This document shows, piece by piece, positions 7,883 through 16,666 of a DNA stretch of 16,768 bases (positions are counted from its first letter, which is position 1; every line of letters starts with the position of its first letter). Under the pieces are notes generated by a model that was not told the origin of the DNA, ran no database searches, and was given only the letters and a program-made list of their open reading frames with translations. Source of the DNA: Verrucomicrobiales bacterium (lineage in GTDB: Bacteria; Verrucomicrobiota; Verrucomicrobiia; Verrucomicrobiales; DEV007); NCBI GenBank assembly GCA_013911195.1, contig JACETS010000042.1, positions 1 through 16,768 of the forward strand, read 5' to 3'. Made by a program: the position numbers and the translations under genes.

Positions 7883-7952
7883 GTGAATCTAAAAATTGCA
7901 GATATTTAAGAATATATTAGATTAATTCCCCCCGTCTATCCCCCAACCTAAA

Positions 7953-10310
7953 ATGAAGAATTTTTTTCAGCTCACTATAATCCTGATTTTCGTTAATCTG
8001 ATCTCTGTAACAAACGGACAACTTTATTCATATAAAGAAGATCCTTTTAAGCAACTACAGGAATTATTACCTTCACCAAATGATAATCGTCTGGCATCAG
8101 GTGCTCCAGGTCCAAGTTACTGGCAGCAAAAAGCTGACTATCACATAAAGGTCACTTTGGATGATGAAAAACAAAGACTAATTGGATCTGAAACCATTAA
8201 CTATCGGAATAATTCTCCACACCAACTTAATTACCTTTGGGTACAGCTCGATCAAAACCGTTTTGATCCCAAGTCAGAAGAACTATTAATTCAGGAAGCC
8301 CCAGGATTAGAAGGTATCAGCTTTGGCAGATTAAGATCTCAACTCTACCGCAAGTCATTCAAAGGAGGACATCAAATAAAAAAAGTAACCGATAAAAAAG
8401 GCAATGATATAAAATACAATATAATCGGGACAATGATGAGAATTGATCTTGAAAAACCAATACCGCCAAAATCGAATTACATTTTCAACATTGACTGGGA
8501 ATACAATATTATCGATGCAGACTTAAATAGAGCACGCGGAGGATATGAGTATTTTAAAGAGGACAAAAACTACATCTATGAAATAGCTCAATGGTTCCCA
8601 AGAATGGCTGCCTATACTGACTACACTGGATGGCAAAACAAACAATTTTTGGGAAGTGGAGAATTTACCTTAGAATTTGGAAACTATAGAGTAGAGATAA
8701 CGGCTCCAAATGATCACATTGTTGCGGCAACGGGTGAATTACAAAATGCTAAAGCCGTCATGAGCGACACTCAAATAGAACGTTGGAACGAAGCTAAGAG
8801 AAGTGGTGAAATCACATTTATAGTAACTCCTGAGGAAGCGAAAAAAAATCAGTCCAAAAAACTCAAAGCAACACAATTAAAGACATGGGTTTTTGAAGCT
8901 GAAAATGTCAGAGATTTCGCATGGGCCTCATCGAGGAAATTCATTTGGGATGCTAAATATCACGAGTTTTCCAATAATAAAAAAGCATGGGCAATGTCAT
9001 TTTATCCAAATGAAGCTGAACCTTTATGGAGTAAATACTCAACAGAATCGGTTGCCCATACGTTAGATGTTTTTTCTAAATTTACTTTTGATTATCCCTA
9101 TCCTGTTGCAATAAGCGTCAATGGTCCTGTATTTGGGATGGAATATCCAATGATTTGCTTTAACGGGCCCAGACCTGAAAAAGATGGAACCTACTCAGAG
9201 AGCACAAAGAATGCTTTAATCGGAGTGGTCATTCATGAGGTTGGTCATAACTGGTTTCCAATGATAGTTAATTCAGATGAACGCCAATGGACCTGGATGG
9301 ATGAGGGTTTAACCACATTTCTACAGTTTCTTGCTCAGGCAGAGTGGCAACAAAAATGGTCATCAGGCAGAGGAAAGCCAAAATCAATTACAGGGTATAT
9401 GGCTAGTTCAAAACAAAGACCGATAATGACCAATTCTGAATCCATACATCAATTCGGCAGTAACGCCTATAGTAAACCTGCCGCGGCCCTCAATGTTTTA
9501 AGGGAAACAGTGATGGGTAGAGAGTTGTTTGATTTTGCATTTAAAGAATATTCTAGAAGATGGATGTTCAAAAGACCAGAACCTGCAGACTTTTTTAGAA
9601 CAATGGAGGACGCCTCAGGAAAAGATCTTGATTGGTTTTGGAGAGGATGGTTCTACACCACATATAATGTTGATATAGGTATATCATCATTGCGACTCTA
9701 TGAAATAGACACCAAAAATCCTGATATTGAAAAGCCAATACAAAAAAACAAACGAGATGAACTCAATGCGAAGGACCTGATTGATCAAAGAAACCAGTCA
9801 ATCCCCAAATCAGTCGATAGAAATAAAAGTCTTTTAGATTTTTATAATAAATATGACCCACTTGATATAACTGAATCCGATAGAAGAGGATACAATGATT
9901 GGATAAAAGGATTAGATCCAGAGGAACTAAAATTGCTATCTTTAAGAAAGAAATTTTATGTAGTTGAATTCGAAAACATTGGAGGGCTTGTATCCCCAAT
10001 CATTCTCCACGTAAATTATCAAGATGGTAAAAATGAAAGAATAAGAATACCTGCAGAAATTTGGCGAAAAAATAATGACAGAGTTAGCAAGTTGATTATT
10101 TCCGATAAAGAAATAACCCAAATTGAACTTGATCCACTATTAGAAACTGCAGACACAGACCGACAGAATAATTTCTGGCCTCCTAAAGCGATTGAGTCAC
10201 GGTTTCAAATTCAGAAAAGAAAAAAATCTAAAAATCCTATGCAGAAAGCTAAAGAGGAAGAGGACAGACTAAAAAAAGAAAATCAAAAATCATCAAAATC
10301 TGATGAATAA
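7953..10310 (+). CDS. Secreted M1-family zinc metallopeptidase (gluzincin, aminopeptidase N-like)
   Basis: Predicted zinc aminopeptidase acting outside the cytoplasm. A signal peptide covers about residues 1-22 (charged MKNFF start, hydrophobic core, cleavage likely after TNG). The M1 N-terminal beta domain spans roughly 45-270. The exopeptidase motif is GMEYP (395-399), and the zinc site is HEVGHNW with His428, Glu429 and His432, plus Glu451 exactly 18 residues later in MDEGLTTF. A WFYTTYNVDIGI segment marks the start of the C-terminal part. The final ~30 residues are lysine/glutamate-rich and probably disordered. Its 785 residues fit the long Bacteroidota/Verrucomicrobiota form rather than E. 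coli PepN. The start is fixed by the signal peptide; there is no Shine-Dalgarno motif, only a C-rich leader. Its stop overlaps the next start by 8 bp, so the two are probably translated together. Confidence 0.93.
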   Translation: MKNFFQLTIILIFVNLISVTNGQLYSYKEDPFKQLQELLPSPNDNRLASGAPGPSYWQQKADYHIKVTLDDEKQRLIGSETINYRNNSPHQLNYLWVQLDQNRFDPKSEELLIQEAPGLEGISFGRLRSQLYRKSFKGGHQIKKVTDKKGNDIKYNIIGTMMRIDLEKPIPPKSNYIFNIDWEYNIIDADLNRARGGYEYFKEDKNYIYEIAQWFPRMAAYTDYTGWQNKQFLGSGEFTLEFGNYRVEITAPNDHIVAATGELQNAKAVMSDTQIERWNEAKRSGEITFIVTPEEAKKNQSKKLKATQLKTWVFEAENVRDFAWASSRKFIWDAKYHEFSNNKKAWAMSFYPNEAEPLWSKYSTESVAHTLDVFSKFTFDYPYPVAISVNGPVFGMEYPMICFNGPRPEKDGTYSESTKNALIGVVIHEVGHNWFPMIVNSDERQWTWMDEGLTTFLQFLAQAEWQQKWSSGRGKPKSITGYMASSKQRPIMTNSESIHQFGSNAYSKPAAALNVLRETVMGRELFDFAFKEYSRRWMFKRPEPADFFRTMEDASGKDLDWFWRGWFYTTYNVDIGISSLRLYEIDTKNPDIEKPIQKNKRDELNAKDLIDQRNQSIPKSVDRNKSLLDFYNKYDPLDITESDRRGYNDWIKGLDPEELKLLSLRKKFYVVEFENIGGLVSPIILHVNYQDGKNERIRIPAEIWRKNNDRVSKLIISDKEITQIELDPLLETADTDRQNNFWPPKAIESRFQIQKRKKSKNPMQKAKEEEDRLKKENQKSSKSDE

Positions 10311-10821
10311 AACTCAAGTCTTTCTATTTTTAGTTTATTCATCTATATGCTTAAGCTACTCAGCTCATGGGCATCCTGTACACGCAACGTTTGCCGAAGC
10401 ACAATGGAATCCTAAAACATTTGAACTAGAACTTTCCCTCAGAGTCAGAGGCATTGATATAGAGTCAGCAATTTCAAAAACAACCAACCAAAAAGTCGAT
10501 TTAGAAAAATCAAAAAATATCGATCAACTTATTGAAGCTTATCTGGCAAAAAATTTGTATGTTTTATCGCCGACTAAAGAAAAAATTTTCGCTAATTACC
10601 TAGACAAAGATGTAGGCATCACCAACACATGGGTGTTCTTCTCTTTCAGCTTAAAGAAAGAACAGGCGATTGAACAGTGTAAGATTATAAACACAATTTT
10701 TTTTGATGATCTAGAAGGTCAAAAAAATGTTATCGAATACAGAATGGGCAAACTCAAAAAAATCATTTCATTTGAAGAAAATACTCGAGAAGGAAATTTT
10801 CAATTCGAAGTGGAAAAGTAA
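10303..10821 (+). CDS. DUF6702 family exported protein, partner of M1 peptidase
   Basis: A 172-residue protein with a probable signal peptide (1 to about 23, ending SAHG before HPVHATF). The mature part fits DUF6702: an HP-x-H start, a beta-rich ELELSLRVRGIDIESAI segment (41-57), VDL (65-67) and a helix ending in IEAYLAKNLYVL. Next comes a W-centred strand (TNTWVFFSFSL, about 107-117), and near the end comes a GQKNVIEYRMG segment. No catalytic residues are evident and the function of the family is unknown. From recollection, such genes frequently sit next to M1 peptidase genes in Bacteroidota; here the start lies inside the peptidase's last codons (ATGAATAA overlap), strongly suggesting a joint product. 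The gene ends one base before a convergent ABC exporter gene. It could alternatively be an unrelated small periplasmic protein; the family match is from memory of the pattern. Confidence 0.75.
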   Translation: MNKTQVFLFLVYSSICLSYSAHGHPVHATFAEAQWNPKTFELELSLRVRGIDIESAISKTTNQKVDLEKSKNIDQLIEAYLAKNLYVLSPTKEKIFANYLDKDVGITNTWVFFSFSLKKEQAIEQCKIINTIFFDDLEGQKNVIEYRMGKLKKIISFEENTREGNFQFEVEK

Positions 10822-10822
10822 C

Positions 10823-12550
10823 TCATTCTTGTTCATCCAAAAAACTGGTTCTACAAAGCTCAGCATATAATCCTGCAATCGATAATAAATGCTCGTGAGT
10901 CCCCTCCTCAACTACGGTACCATTATCTAGGACATAAATATAATCAGCTCCACGAACAGTACTCAAACGATGAGCTATCACAAAACTCGTTCTATTCTTC
11001 ATTAGTCTCTCCAGAGCTTGTTGGATTAATCTTTCCGTCTCCGTATCCACACTTGCCGTGGCCTCATCCAAAAGTAATATCGGAGGATTTCTAAGTAATG
11101 CTCTTGCAATACTGACTCGTTGCTTTTCGCCAACACTTAATTTTACACCGCGCTCACCGACTTCGGTATCTAAACCATTCAATAATTTTTTTACAAAATC
11201 ATAGGCATTGGCAATCTTTAAAGCCTCCCAAATTTGATCCTCAGAAGCCTCTCTGTTCGCAATAAGAAGATTATCCCTAACCGTTCCATTAAATAAAAAG
11301 CTTTCCTGAGTAACATATCCAATTGAACTTCTTAGTGATTCCTTTGAAATTGTTTTTATATTTACATCATCAATAAGAATCTCACCTGAGTCGTACTCAT
11401 AGAAACGAGTCAACAGATTAATGAGTGTGGTTTTCCCAGCTCCTGTCGGCCCCACGAGGGCAATAGTCTGCCCGGGCTCTGCATTCAAATCGACCTCACA
11501 AATTGTCTCATTCCCATCACCATAGTTAAAATTTACATTTTTATAAACTACTCTGCCGCCAATGGGCACTTTTAATTCTATCCCATCCGCTAGGCCAGGC
11601 TCATCTTCAGAATCAAGTATTTCAAAAACTCTTTCCGCCGCGGCGCGACCAGATTGGAGCATCTGATTCAATTGATGCAGCCTGCCAACAGGTTCATAGA
11701 AGAGCGTCAAATAAAGAAGAAACGCAGTAATCTCGCCTGGAGACATTTGACCTTGAAGTGCTAAATTACCTCCAAACCCAATAACAAGGATAAAACCAAT
11801 TCCACCAATAAAACTCATAGAAGGGTTATAGATCGCCCAGGCAAACATCGTTCTTAATGTTGCCCTTCTTACTTTGTCACTGGCTGCGTTGAAGCGCTCT
11901 AGCTCTCTTCTTTCCATGGTATATGCCTTAATTTGTCTTATACCTGCTATATTATCGTGTAGCAGAGCATTCATTTCAGAAGTTGCTTTTCGAACAGCAC
12001 GATACCGATCCCTTGTACTGGTATAAATCATCGCCCCAATAAATAAAAACGGTACGGGAACAATGGCCCAAGCAGCTAACGTTGGATTAATCAAGAACAT
12101 CACAAAACTAACAGCAACGATTTGTAACAAGGCGACGAGTCCCTGCTCTATTCCATCGATGAGAACTCTTTCCATAGATGTAACATCTTCTGCAACTCTT
12201 GTCATAATGTCACCGGTAGGCCGATTATCGAACCACTTGAGAGGTAGCCTTTGAAGCTTTTCATACAAGTCACTTCTTATATCAAATATAACTTTTTGCT
12301 CAAAAGTGTTGTTGATCATAATTCTTAAAGAATTCAGCAAGTCTCTTCCAAAATAGGCAAGACAAGCCAATAAAGTGTACTTCATCAGTAAATCCGCACG
12401 CTGATTTGGAACAGCCTCATCTAATACCAATCGAGCAACGTTCGGAAAAACTATAGCCAACAATGTCCCAACCACTGCACAGATTAACTGCAATGACCCC
12501 AATTTAGGGTATTTTTTTAAGTAGGAAAAAACTCGAAATATTGTCTTCAA
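10823..12550 (-). CDS. MsbA-like ABC exporter, fused membrane and ATPase half-transporter
   Basis: Type IV (exporter-type) ABC half-transporter, expected to work as a homodimer in the inner membrane and export lipids, lipid-linked sugars or drugs. The N-terminal ~310 residues hold six membrane helices with the intracellular-loop pattern LPLKWFDNRPTGDIMTRV, typical of MsbA-like proteins. The ATPase half has Walker A GPTGAGKT (367-374), Q-loop Gln415, signature LSVGE (471-475) in place of LSGGQ, Walker B ILLLDE (491-496) and switch His527. Its 575 residues are usual for the family. The start is TTG at 12550; no ATG is available in frame between the upstream stop and this codon, and MKTIFRVFSYLKKYP is a typical N-terminus. 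The gene is divergent from a membrane glycosyltransferase gene, so a role in envelope lipid or glycan export is plausible but not shown. Confidence 0.9.
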   Translation of the reverse strand: MKTIFRVFSYLKKYPKLGSLQLICAVVGTLLAIVFPNVARLVLDEAVPNQRADLLMKYTLLACLAYFGRDLLNSLRIMINNTFEQKVIFDIRSDLYEKLQRLPLKWFDNRPTGDIMTRVAEDVTSMERVLIDGIEQGLVALLQIVAVSFVMFLINPTLAAWAIVPVPFLFIGAMIYTSTRDRYRAVRKATSEMNALLHDNIAGIRQIKAYTMERRELERFNAASDKVRRATLRTMFAWAIYNPSMSFIGGIGFILVIGFGGNLALQGQMSPGEITAFLLYLTLFYEPVGRLHQLNQMLQSGRAAAERVFEILDSEDEPGLADGIELKVPIGGRVVYKNVNFNYGDGNETICEVDLNAEPGQTIALVGPTGAGKTTLINLLTRFYEYDSGEILIDDVNIKTISKESLRSSIGYVTQESFLFNGTVRDNLLIANREASEDQIWEALKIANAYDFVKKLLNGLDTEVGERGVKLSVGEKQRVSIARALLRNPPILLLDEATASVDTETERLIQQALERLMKNRTSFVIAHRLSTVRGADYIYVLDNGTVVEEGTHEHLLSIAGLYAELCRTSFLDEQE

Positions 12551-12665
12551 TTGCAGGAAATTAAAAGTTACCAGCTAGCTAAAGCCCAAAGAGGCCTTGT
12601 CTGCAAGCATAGGTTAATTAAAGAAACCATTGGATTATTGACACCAAAGAGTCAAAATACTTATT

Positions 12666-14579
12666 GTGCCCAAACGTAACATCTTTGTCAGGCAAGAAAA
12701 TAGCTTCTGGAGAGCCGAAGGCAAGTGGGCCCGATTTAGTTTATTCATCATATTTTTAGTATTGCTGGGATTTTTGGGTACAGCAGTAAAACCATGGGAA
12801 ACAATCCAAAACAGTAGTATTCCTGATGAGCATTCTAACAATCATTTTTCAATAGGTTTATGGTATGGCTTTTTAACAAGTTTAATCATTTTATTGATGT
12901 TGTTAATAACTTGGAAGAAATGGTCTCTTCCAAAACCAAAGATCAAAAAAGTCAGCGAGAAAAGAGCCGAAAAAAGTCAGCCTTCTACTTATTGGATACT
13001 CATTATATTAATTGTTATTTTTGGAGGGTTTCTAAGATGGGAATTAGTAACGGGCAGTCTTAGCTGGGAGGAATATAAAATACTTGGTGGATCCTCAGAA
13101 AGGAGTACCCCTGTTGAATCCTTAACTTTTTCTGAGAATTGGACTAACATTCTATTGGATTATCCTTCTTCAGATAAAAGCCACCTTTTATCAGCGGTGC
13201 TTAAAGTCTCTCATAGCGTTTGGTCATTTTTTGCAAACGTAGAAAGAGTGAAGTTCAGTGAATTCGCCTTAAGATTACCTAACTTTTGTGCCTCTCTTTT
13301 TTCTATTTTATTAGTTGGCATCTTGCTTAAAAACTGGGGATTTGGAGGGGCTGGCATTCTTTGCTCATTTTTACTAGCAATGCACCCATGGCATATCGAA
13401 AGAGGTATTCTAGTAGGACCAGATGGAATTCTAATTTTTTTATTACTGATAACCATTTTATCAATCATTTATTCCATTAACGACCAGACTGGAAAGTGGC
13501 GGAGCTGGATAACATTGAGCATAGTCCAATTCTTAATATCATATTTAATTCCTCAGGGAATATTTATTGCCATTGGATTTATGATTTGCGCCATTGTTCT
13601 CGTTGTTCATAAAGAGGCGAATTACTCAAACCGTTCTTTCTTTATTAACCGAATTATTGCATCACATGCTCTAGGACTTGCAGCATTCTCACCCCTGCTA
13701 TTTACTAACATGATCCAAATTAGTGAGTGGAAAAAAATTCCAACATATGGATACGAATACTTAGGAAACACAATTGACTCAATATCAAAAACTCTCTGGG
13801 GAATACCATTTTCTACACCTCAGGAAATGATCGACTTATCAATTAATACAGATTCAGTTGGCATTTCATTTATTAACAATCCAATCATAACTTCTATTGT
13901 TATTTTAACTAGCATTGCAGCAATTGTGACTGGCTTTATTCAAACATGGTTACACAAAGAAGGTGTAGCAAAAATTTTAGTGACCATCACCATGTTAGGA
14001 ACCTTATCAATATTACTAAGTTCAATAATTTCACAACATCCTCAACATCGCTTTGTCAGTTTGATGATAATTCCCATTTTAATATTTATGAGCATCGGCC
14101 TAATCCAGTCACTCACGCTTTTTAAAAATAGATATTTACTTAGTTCGTTCCTTTTATTGCTTTTAGTAAGCCTCCAATTGGCAATAAATAGTAAACAACG
14201 AAAATTAACTTTTAACCTTTCGTATTCTCCACAAAAAGAGATAAATAAGCACCTTCAACAAAGAAAAATAAATTTGGATAAACCTTTTGAAATTGTTTCC
14301 TATGGCTTCGGGGGAGACCTCATGAAATTATATTCCCCCGATTTAAAAGTAATCAGAACAAGCGACAAACTCAAAGAAATAATAAAGAAATCAAAAAATC
14401 AAAACCAAGAGGTTCTAGTTCTTTTTGGATATAGATATCTTAACTCTATGAATCCTGAAAACAAAGACGCGATAGCTTTATTAGATTCAGGAACAAGATT
14501 TCATATGTCTAGAAAATTCATCGGTCTTGACCCGATGAGTGAACATGAAATCTTTAGACTCTTACCAGAGACTAACTAG
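12666..14579 (+). CDS. GT-C fold membrane glycosyltransferase, family 39/ArnT-like
   Basis: Predicted polytopic inner-membrane glycosyltransferase using a polyprenyl-phosphate sugar to modify a periplasmic acceptor (protein, lipid or polysaccharide; unknown which). Two membrane segments lie near 24-41 and 62-83, followed by a basic cytoplasmic linker (84-105) and a third segment at 108-123. The first periplasmic loop carries LSWEEYK with acidic Glu135 and Glu136, where the family has its catalytic acidic residue. FSEFALRLPN (197-206) and MHPWHIERG (239-247) are typical of family 39 proteins. Several further segments follow, and the C-terminal ~130 residues are soluble. The first two segments plus linker are additional to the core. 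The start is GTG at 12666; a TGA lies 9 codons upstream and there is no ATG before the first membrane segment. It overlaps the end of leuD by 8 bp tail to tail. Confidence 0.78.
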   Translation: MPKRNIFVRQENSFWRAEGKWARFSLFIIFLVLLGFLGTAVKPWETIQNSSIPDEHSNNHFSIGLWYGFLTSLIILLMLLITWKKWSLPKPKIKKVSEKRAEKSQPSTYWILIILIVIFGGFLRWELVTGSLSWEEYKILGGSSERSTPVESLTFSENWTNILLDYPSSDKSHLLSAVLKVSHSVWSFFANVERVKFSEFALRLPNFCASLFSILLVGILLKNWGFGGAGILCSFLLAMHPWHIERGILVGPDGILIFLLLITILSIIYSINDQTGKWRSWITLSIVQFLISYLIPQGIFIAIGFMICAIVLVVHKEANYSNRSFFINRIIASHALGLAAFSPLLFTNMIQISEWKKIPTYGYEYLGNTIDSISKTLWGIPFSTPQEMIDLSINTDSVGISFINNPIITSIVILTSIAAIVTGFIQTWLHKEGVAKILVTITMLGTLSILLSSIISQHPQHRFVSLMIIPILIFMSIGLIQSLTLFKNRYLLSSFLLLLLVSLQLAINSKQRKLTFNLSYSPQKEINKHLQQRKINLDKPFEIVSYGFGGDLMKLYSPDLKVIRTSDKLKEIIKKSKNQNQEVLVLFGYRYLNSMNPENKDAIALLDSGTRFHMSRKFIGLDPMSEHEIFRLLPETN

Positions 14580-15174
14580 CAATATAGCCAAGCTGATTGA
14601 CTAACTCATTAACATCCTGCTCTGCTTCCTGAAGCTCCGCAATCGGATCCCAGCGACCTTGGGTTAAAGCTTCTTTTGCGGCCTTTGGTATTTCAACTGA
14701 TATATTAAGATCACCAACGACCACTTCAGAATTAATGACGCTCAAATGAATTTCTGCATTGGGATTTGCATCAATAATATCAGTGATTTTTTTTATATCC
14801 TCGGGCAAAGCAACAGCACAAGGAACACCAAGACCACAACAATTACCGAAGAAAATCTCAGCAAAACTTTCAGCAATGATTGCGTGAAACCCATACCTGT
14901 ATAAAGCCTGAGGAGCATGTTCACGAGAAGAACCGCAACCAAAATTAGCATTTGAAATCAAAATTGAAGCTTCTGCAAATTTAGGTTCGTTCAGCGGGTG
15001 ATCTTTGTCATTTCCATCATCATCCTTACGAACATCATAAAAAAGAAATTCTCCCAAACCATCAAAGGTGACACACTTCATGAATCGCGCCGGGATAATT
15101 CTATCAGTGTCAATGTCATTACCCTGAACATAAACGCCCTTACCTTTAACTTCTTCAATCTTCTCTAGAGCCAT
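14572..15174 (-). CDS. leuD: 3-isopropylmalate dehydratase small subunit
   Basis: Small (swivel-domain) subunit of isopropylmalate isomerase, which with LeuC converts 2-isopropylmalate to 3-isopropylmalate in leucine synthesis in the cytosol. The family motifs are DIDTDRIIPARF (20-31), NANFGCGSSREHAPQAL (75-91) and FGNCCGLGVPC (109-119). A length of 200 residues matches the bacterial type paired with a ~470-residue LeuC. The ATG at 15174 follows the leuC stop by 12 bp with no Shine-Dalgarno motif, so it is probably co-transcribed with leuC. The stop codon region overlaps the convergent glycosyltransferase gene by 8 bp. Confidence 0.95.
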   Translation of the reverse strand: MALEKIEEVKGKGVYVQGNDIDTDRIIPARFMKCVTFDGLGEFLFYDVRKDDDGNDKDHPLNEPKFAEASILISNANFGCGSSREHAPQALYRYGFHAIIAESFAEIFFGNCCGLGVPCAVALPEDIKKITDIIDANPNAEIHLSVINSEVVVGDLNISVEIPKAAKEALTQGRWDPIAELQEAEQDVNELVNQLGYIAS

Positions 15175-15186
15175 ATTAAAATATTA

Positions 15187-16596
15187 TTAAAGTGAAAATA
15201 CTTCACGAGCATCGCTGATATGACCATTCACTGCAGCTGCCGCAACCATAACAGGGCTCATTAAAACAGTTCTACCTGTGGGGCTTCCTTGACGCCCCTT
15301 AAAATTTCTGTTTGAGGAACTCGCACAGAGTTGGTCTCCTATCAGCTTATCAGGGTTCATTGCAAGGCACATTGAACAGCCAGCAGCCCTCCACTCAAAA
15401 CCAGCTTCATTGAAGATTTTATCTATGCCTTCTTTCTTCGCCATCAAATCAACGACCTGAGATCCAGGCACAGCAATTGCTTTGACTCCTTCAGAAACCT
15501 TGTGCCCTTTAAGATACTTTGCGACCTCTCGGAAATCAGATAATCTCCCATTAGTACAACTTCCAAGAAAAGCTACATCGATTTTTGTTCCTTTAATGGG
15601 TTCACCTGGCTCCAATTTCATATAATCAATTGCCTCTTGTATTGACAATTTATCATTTTCGTCGTTTTCAGCTGAAGGGTCAGGAATCACGCCCTCAATG
15701 GAAAATCCCTGATCAGGGCTAACACCCCATGTTACAGTAGGAGCTATATCATCGGCAGAGATATTAATGATATCGTCATATTCACAGTCAGGATCTGAGG
15801 CAAAAGACTTCCATCTTTCAACAGCTTGATCCCAATTATCATCTGATGGTGAATAAGGACGGCCTTTTAGATAATCAAAAGTTTTTTGGTCGGGATTAAC
15901 ATAACCACAGCGAGCTCCACCCTCAATTGCCATATTACATACCGTCATTCTTTCCTCCATCGAAAATGAATCAAACAATGAACCCCCATACTCATAGGCA
16001 AAACCAATTCCGCCATTAGCTCCAAGCATAGCAATAATGTGAAGCGCAACGTCTTTAGCATATACTCCTGGCTTAAGTTTACCTTCCACATTGATTCTCC
16101 GAACTTTCAATTCCCCCAAGGCCATAGTTTGAGTTGCTAATACATCCCTTACTTGAGTCGTCCCAATTCCAAATGCAATAGCGCCAAAGGCTCCGTGAGT
16201 CGCAGTATGAGAATCACCACAGGCTATGGTGGTTCCAGGTTGAGTGATCCCTTGTTCGGGTCCAACGACATGAACAACACCTTGTTTTCCAGAAGCAAGA
16301 TCAAAATAGGTCACCCCAAATTCCTCAGCATTTTTAGCCAGCTCCGTTATCATGGCATCAGCTAATGGATCACTAAAAGGCTGCTCTCTCTGATCGGTTG
16401 GAACAATATGATCTACTGTGGCAAAAGTCCGCTCGGGATATTTAACCTTAATACCAAGATCCCTAAGCATCCCAAAGGCCTGAGGAGAGGTCACCTCATG
16501 AATTAGATGCGTCCCAATCAATAATTGTGTTTGTCCGTTAGACAATTCACGGACTGCATGGGCATCCCAAACTTTCTGAAATAGGTTCTTAGCCAT
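15187..16596 (-). CDS. leuC: 3-isopropylmalate dehydratase large subunit
   Basis: Large subunit of isopropylmalate isomerase, an aconitase-superfamily [4Fe-4S] hydro-lyase. The three cluster-ligand cysteines are all present: Cys347 in GSCTNGR, and Cys407 and Cys410 in GCSMCLAMNP, the positions expected for the E. coli-type enzyme. The active-site segment CGDSHTATHGAFGA is at 126-139. The product has 469 residues, full length for the family. The ATG at 16596 gives MAKNLFQKVWDAH, a standard LeuC start. It is first in a leuC-leuD unit on the minus strand; leuA and leuB are not in the window. Confidence 0.96.
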   Translation of the reverse strand: MAKNLFQKVWDAHAVRELSNGQTQLLIGTHLIHEVTSPQAFGMLRDLGIKVKYPERTFATVDHIVPTDQREQPFSDPLADAMITELAKNAEEFGVTYFDLASGKQGVVHVVGPEQGITQPGTTIACGDSHTATHGAFGAIAFGIGTTQVRDVLATQTMALGELKVRRINVEGKLKPGVYAKDVALHIIAMLGANGGIGFAYEYGGSLFDSFSMEERMTVCNMAIEGGARCGYVNPDQKTFDYLKGRPYSPSDDNWDQAVERWKSFASDPDCEYDDIINISADDIAPTVTWGVSPDQGFSIEGVIPDPSAENDENDKLSIQEAIDYMKLEPGEPIKGTKIDVAFLGSCTNGRLSDFREVAKYLKGHKVSEGVKAIAVPGSQVVDLMAKKEGIDKIFNEAGFEWRAAGCSMCLAMNPDKLIGDQLCASSSNRNFKGRQGSPTGRTVLMSPVMVAAAAVNGHISDAREVFSL

Positions 16597-16666
16597 AAAA
16601 AAAGCGTAGGAGGATTAACCCAATAAGAGTGCATATTCAACAAAGGATCATCAAATTGGCGATTTT

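Noticed and set aside
12638..12666. TTGACA promoter box before the glycosyltransferase gene
   Set aside because: With 17-bp spacing the -10 would be TTATTG overlapping the GTG start, so the transcript would begin after the start codon. No good -10 at another spacing.
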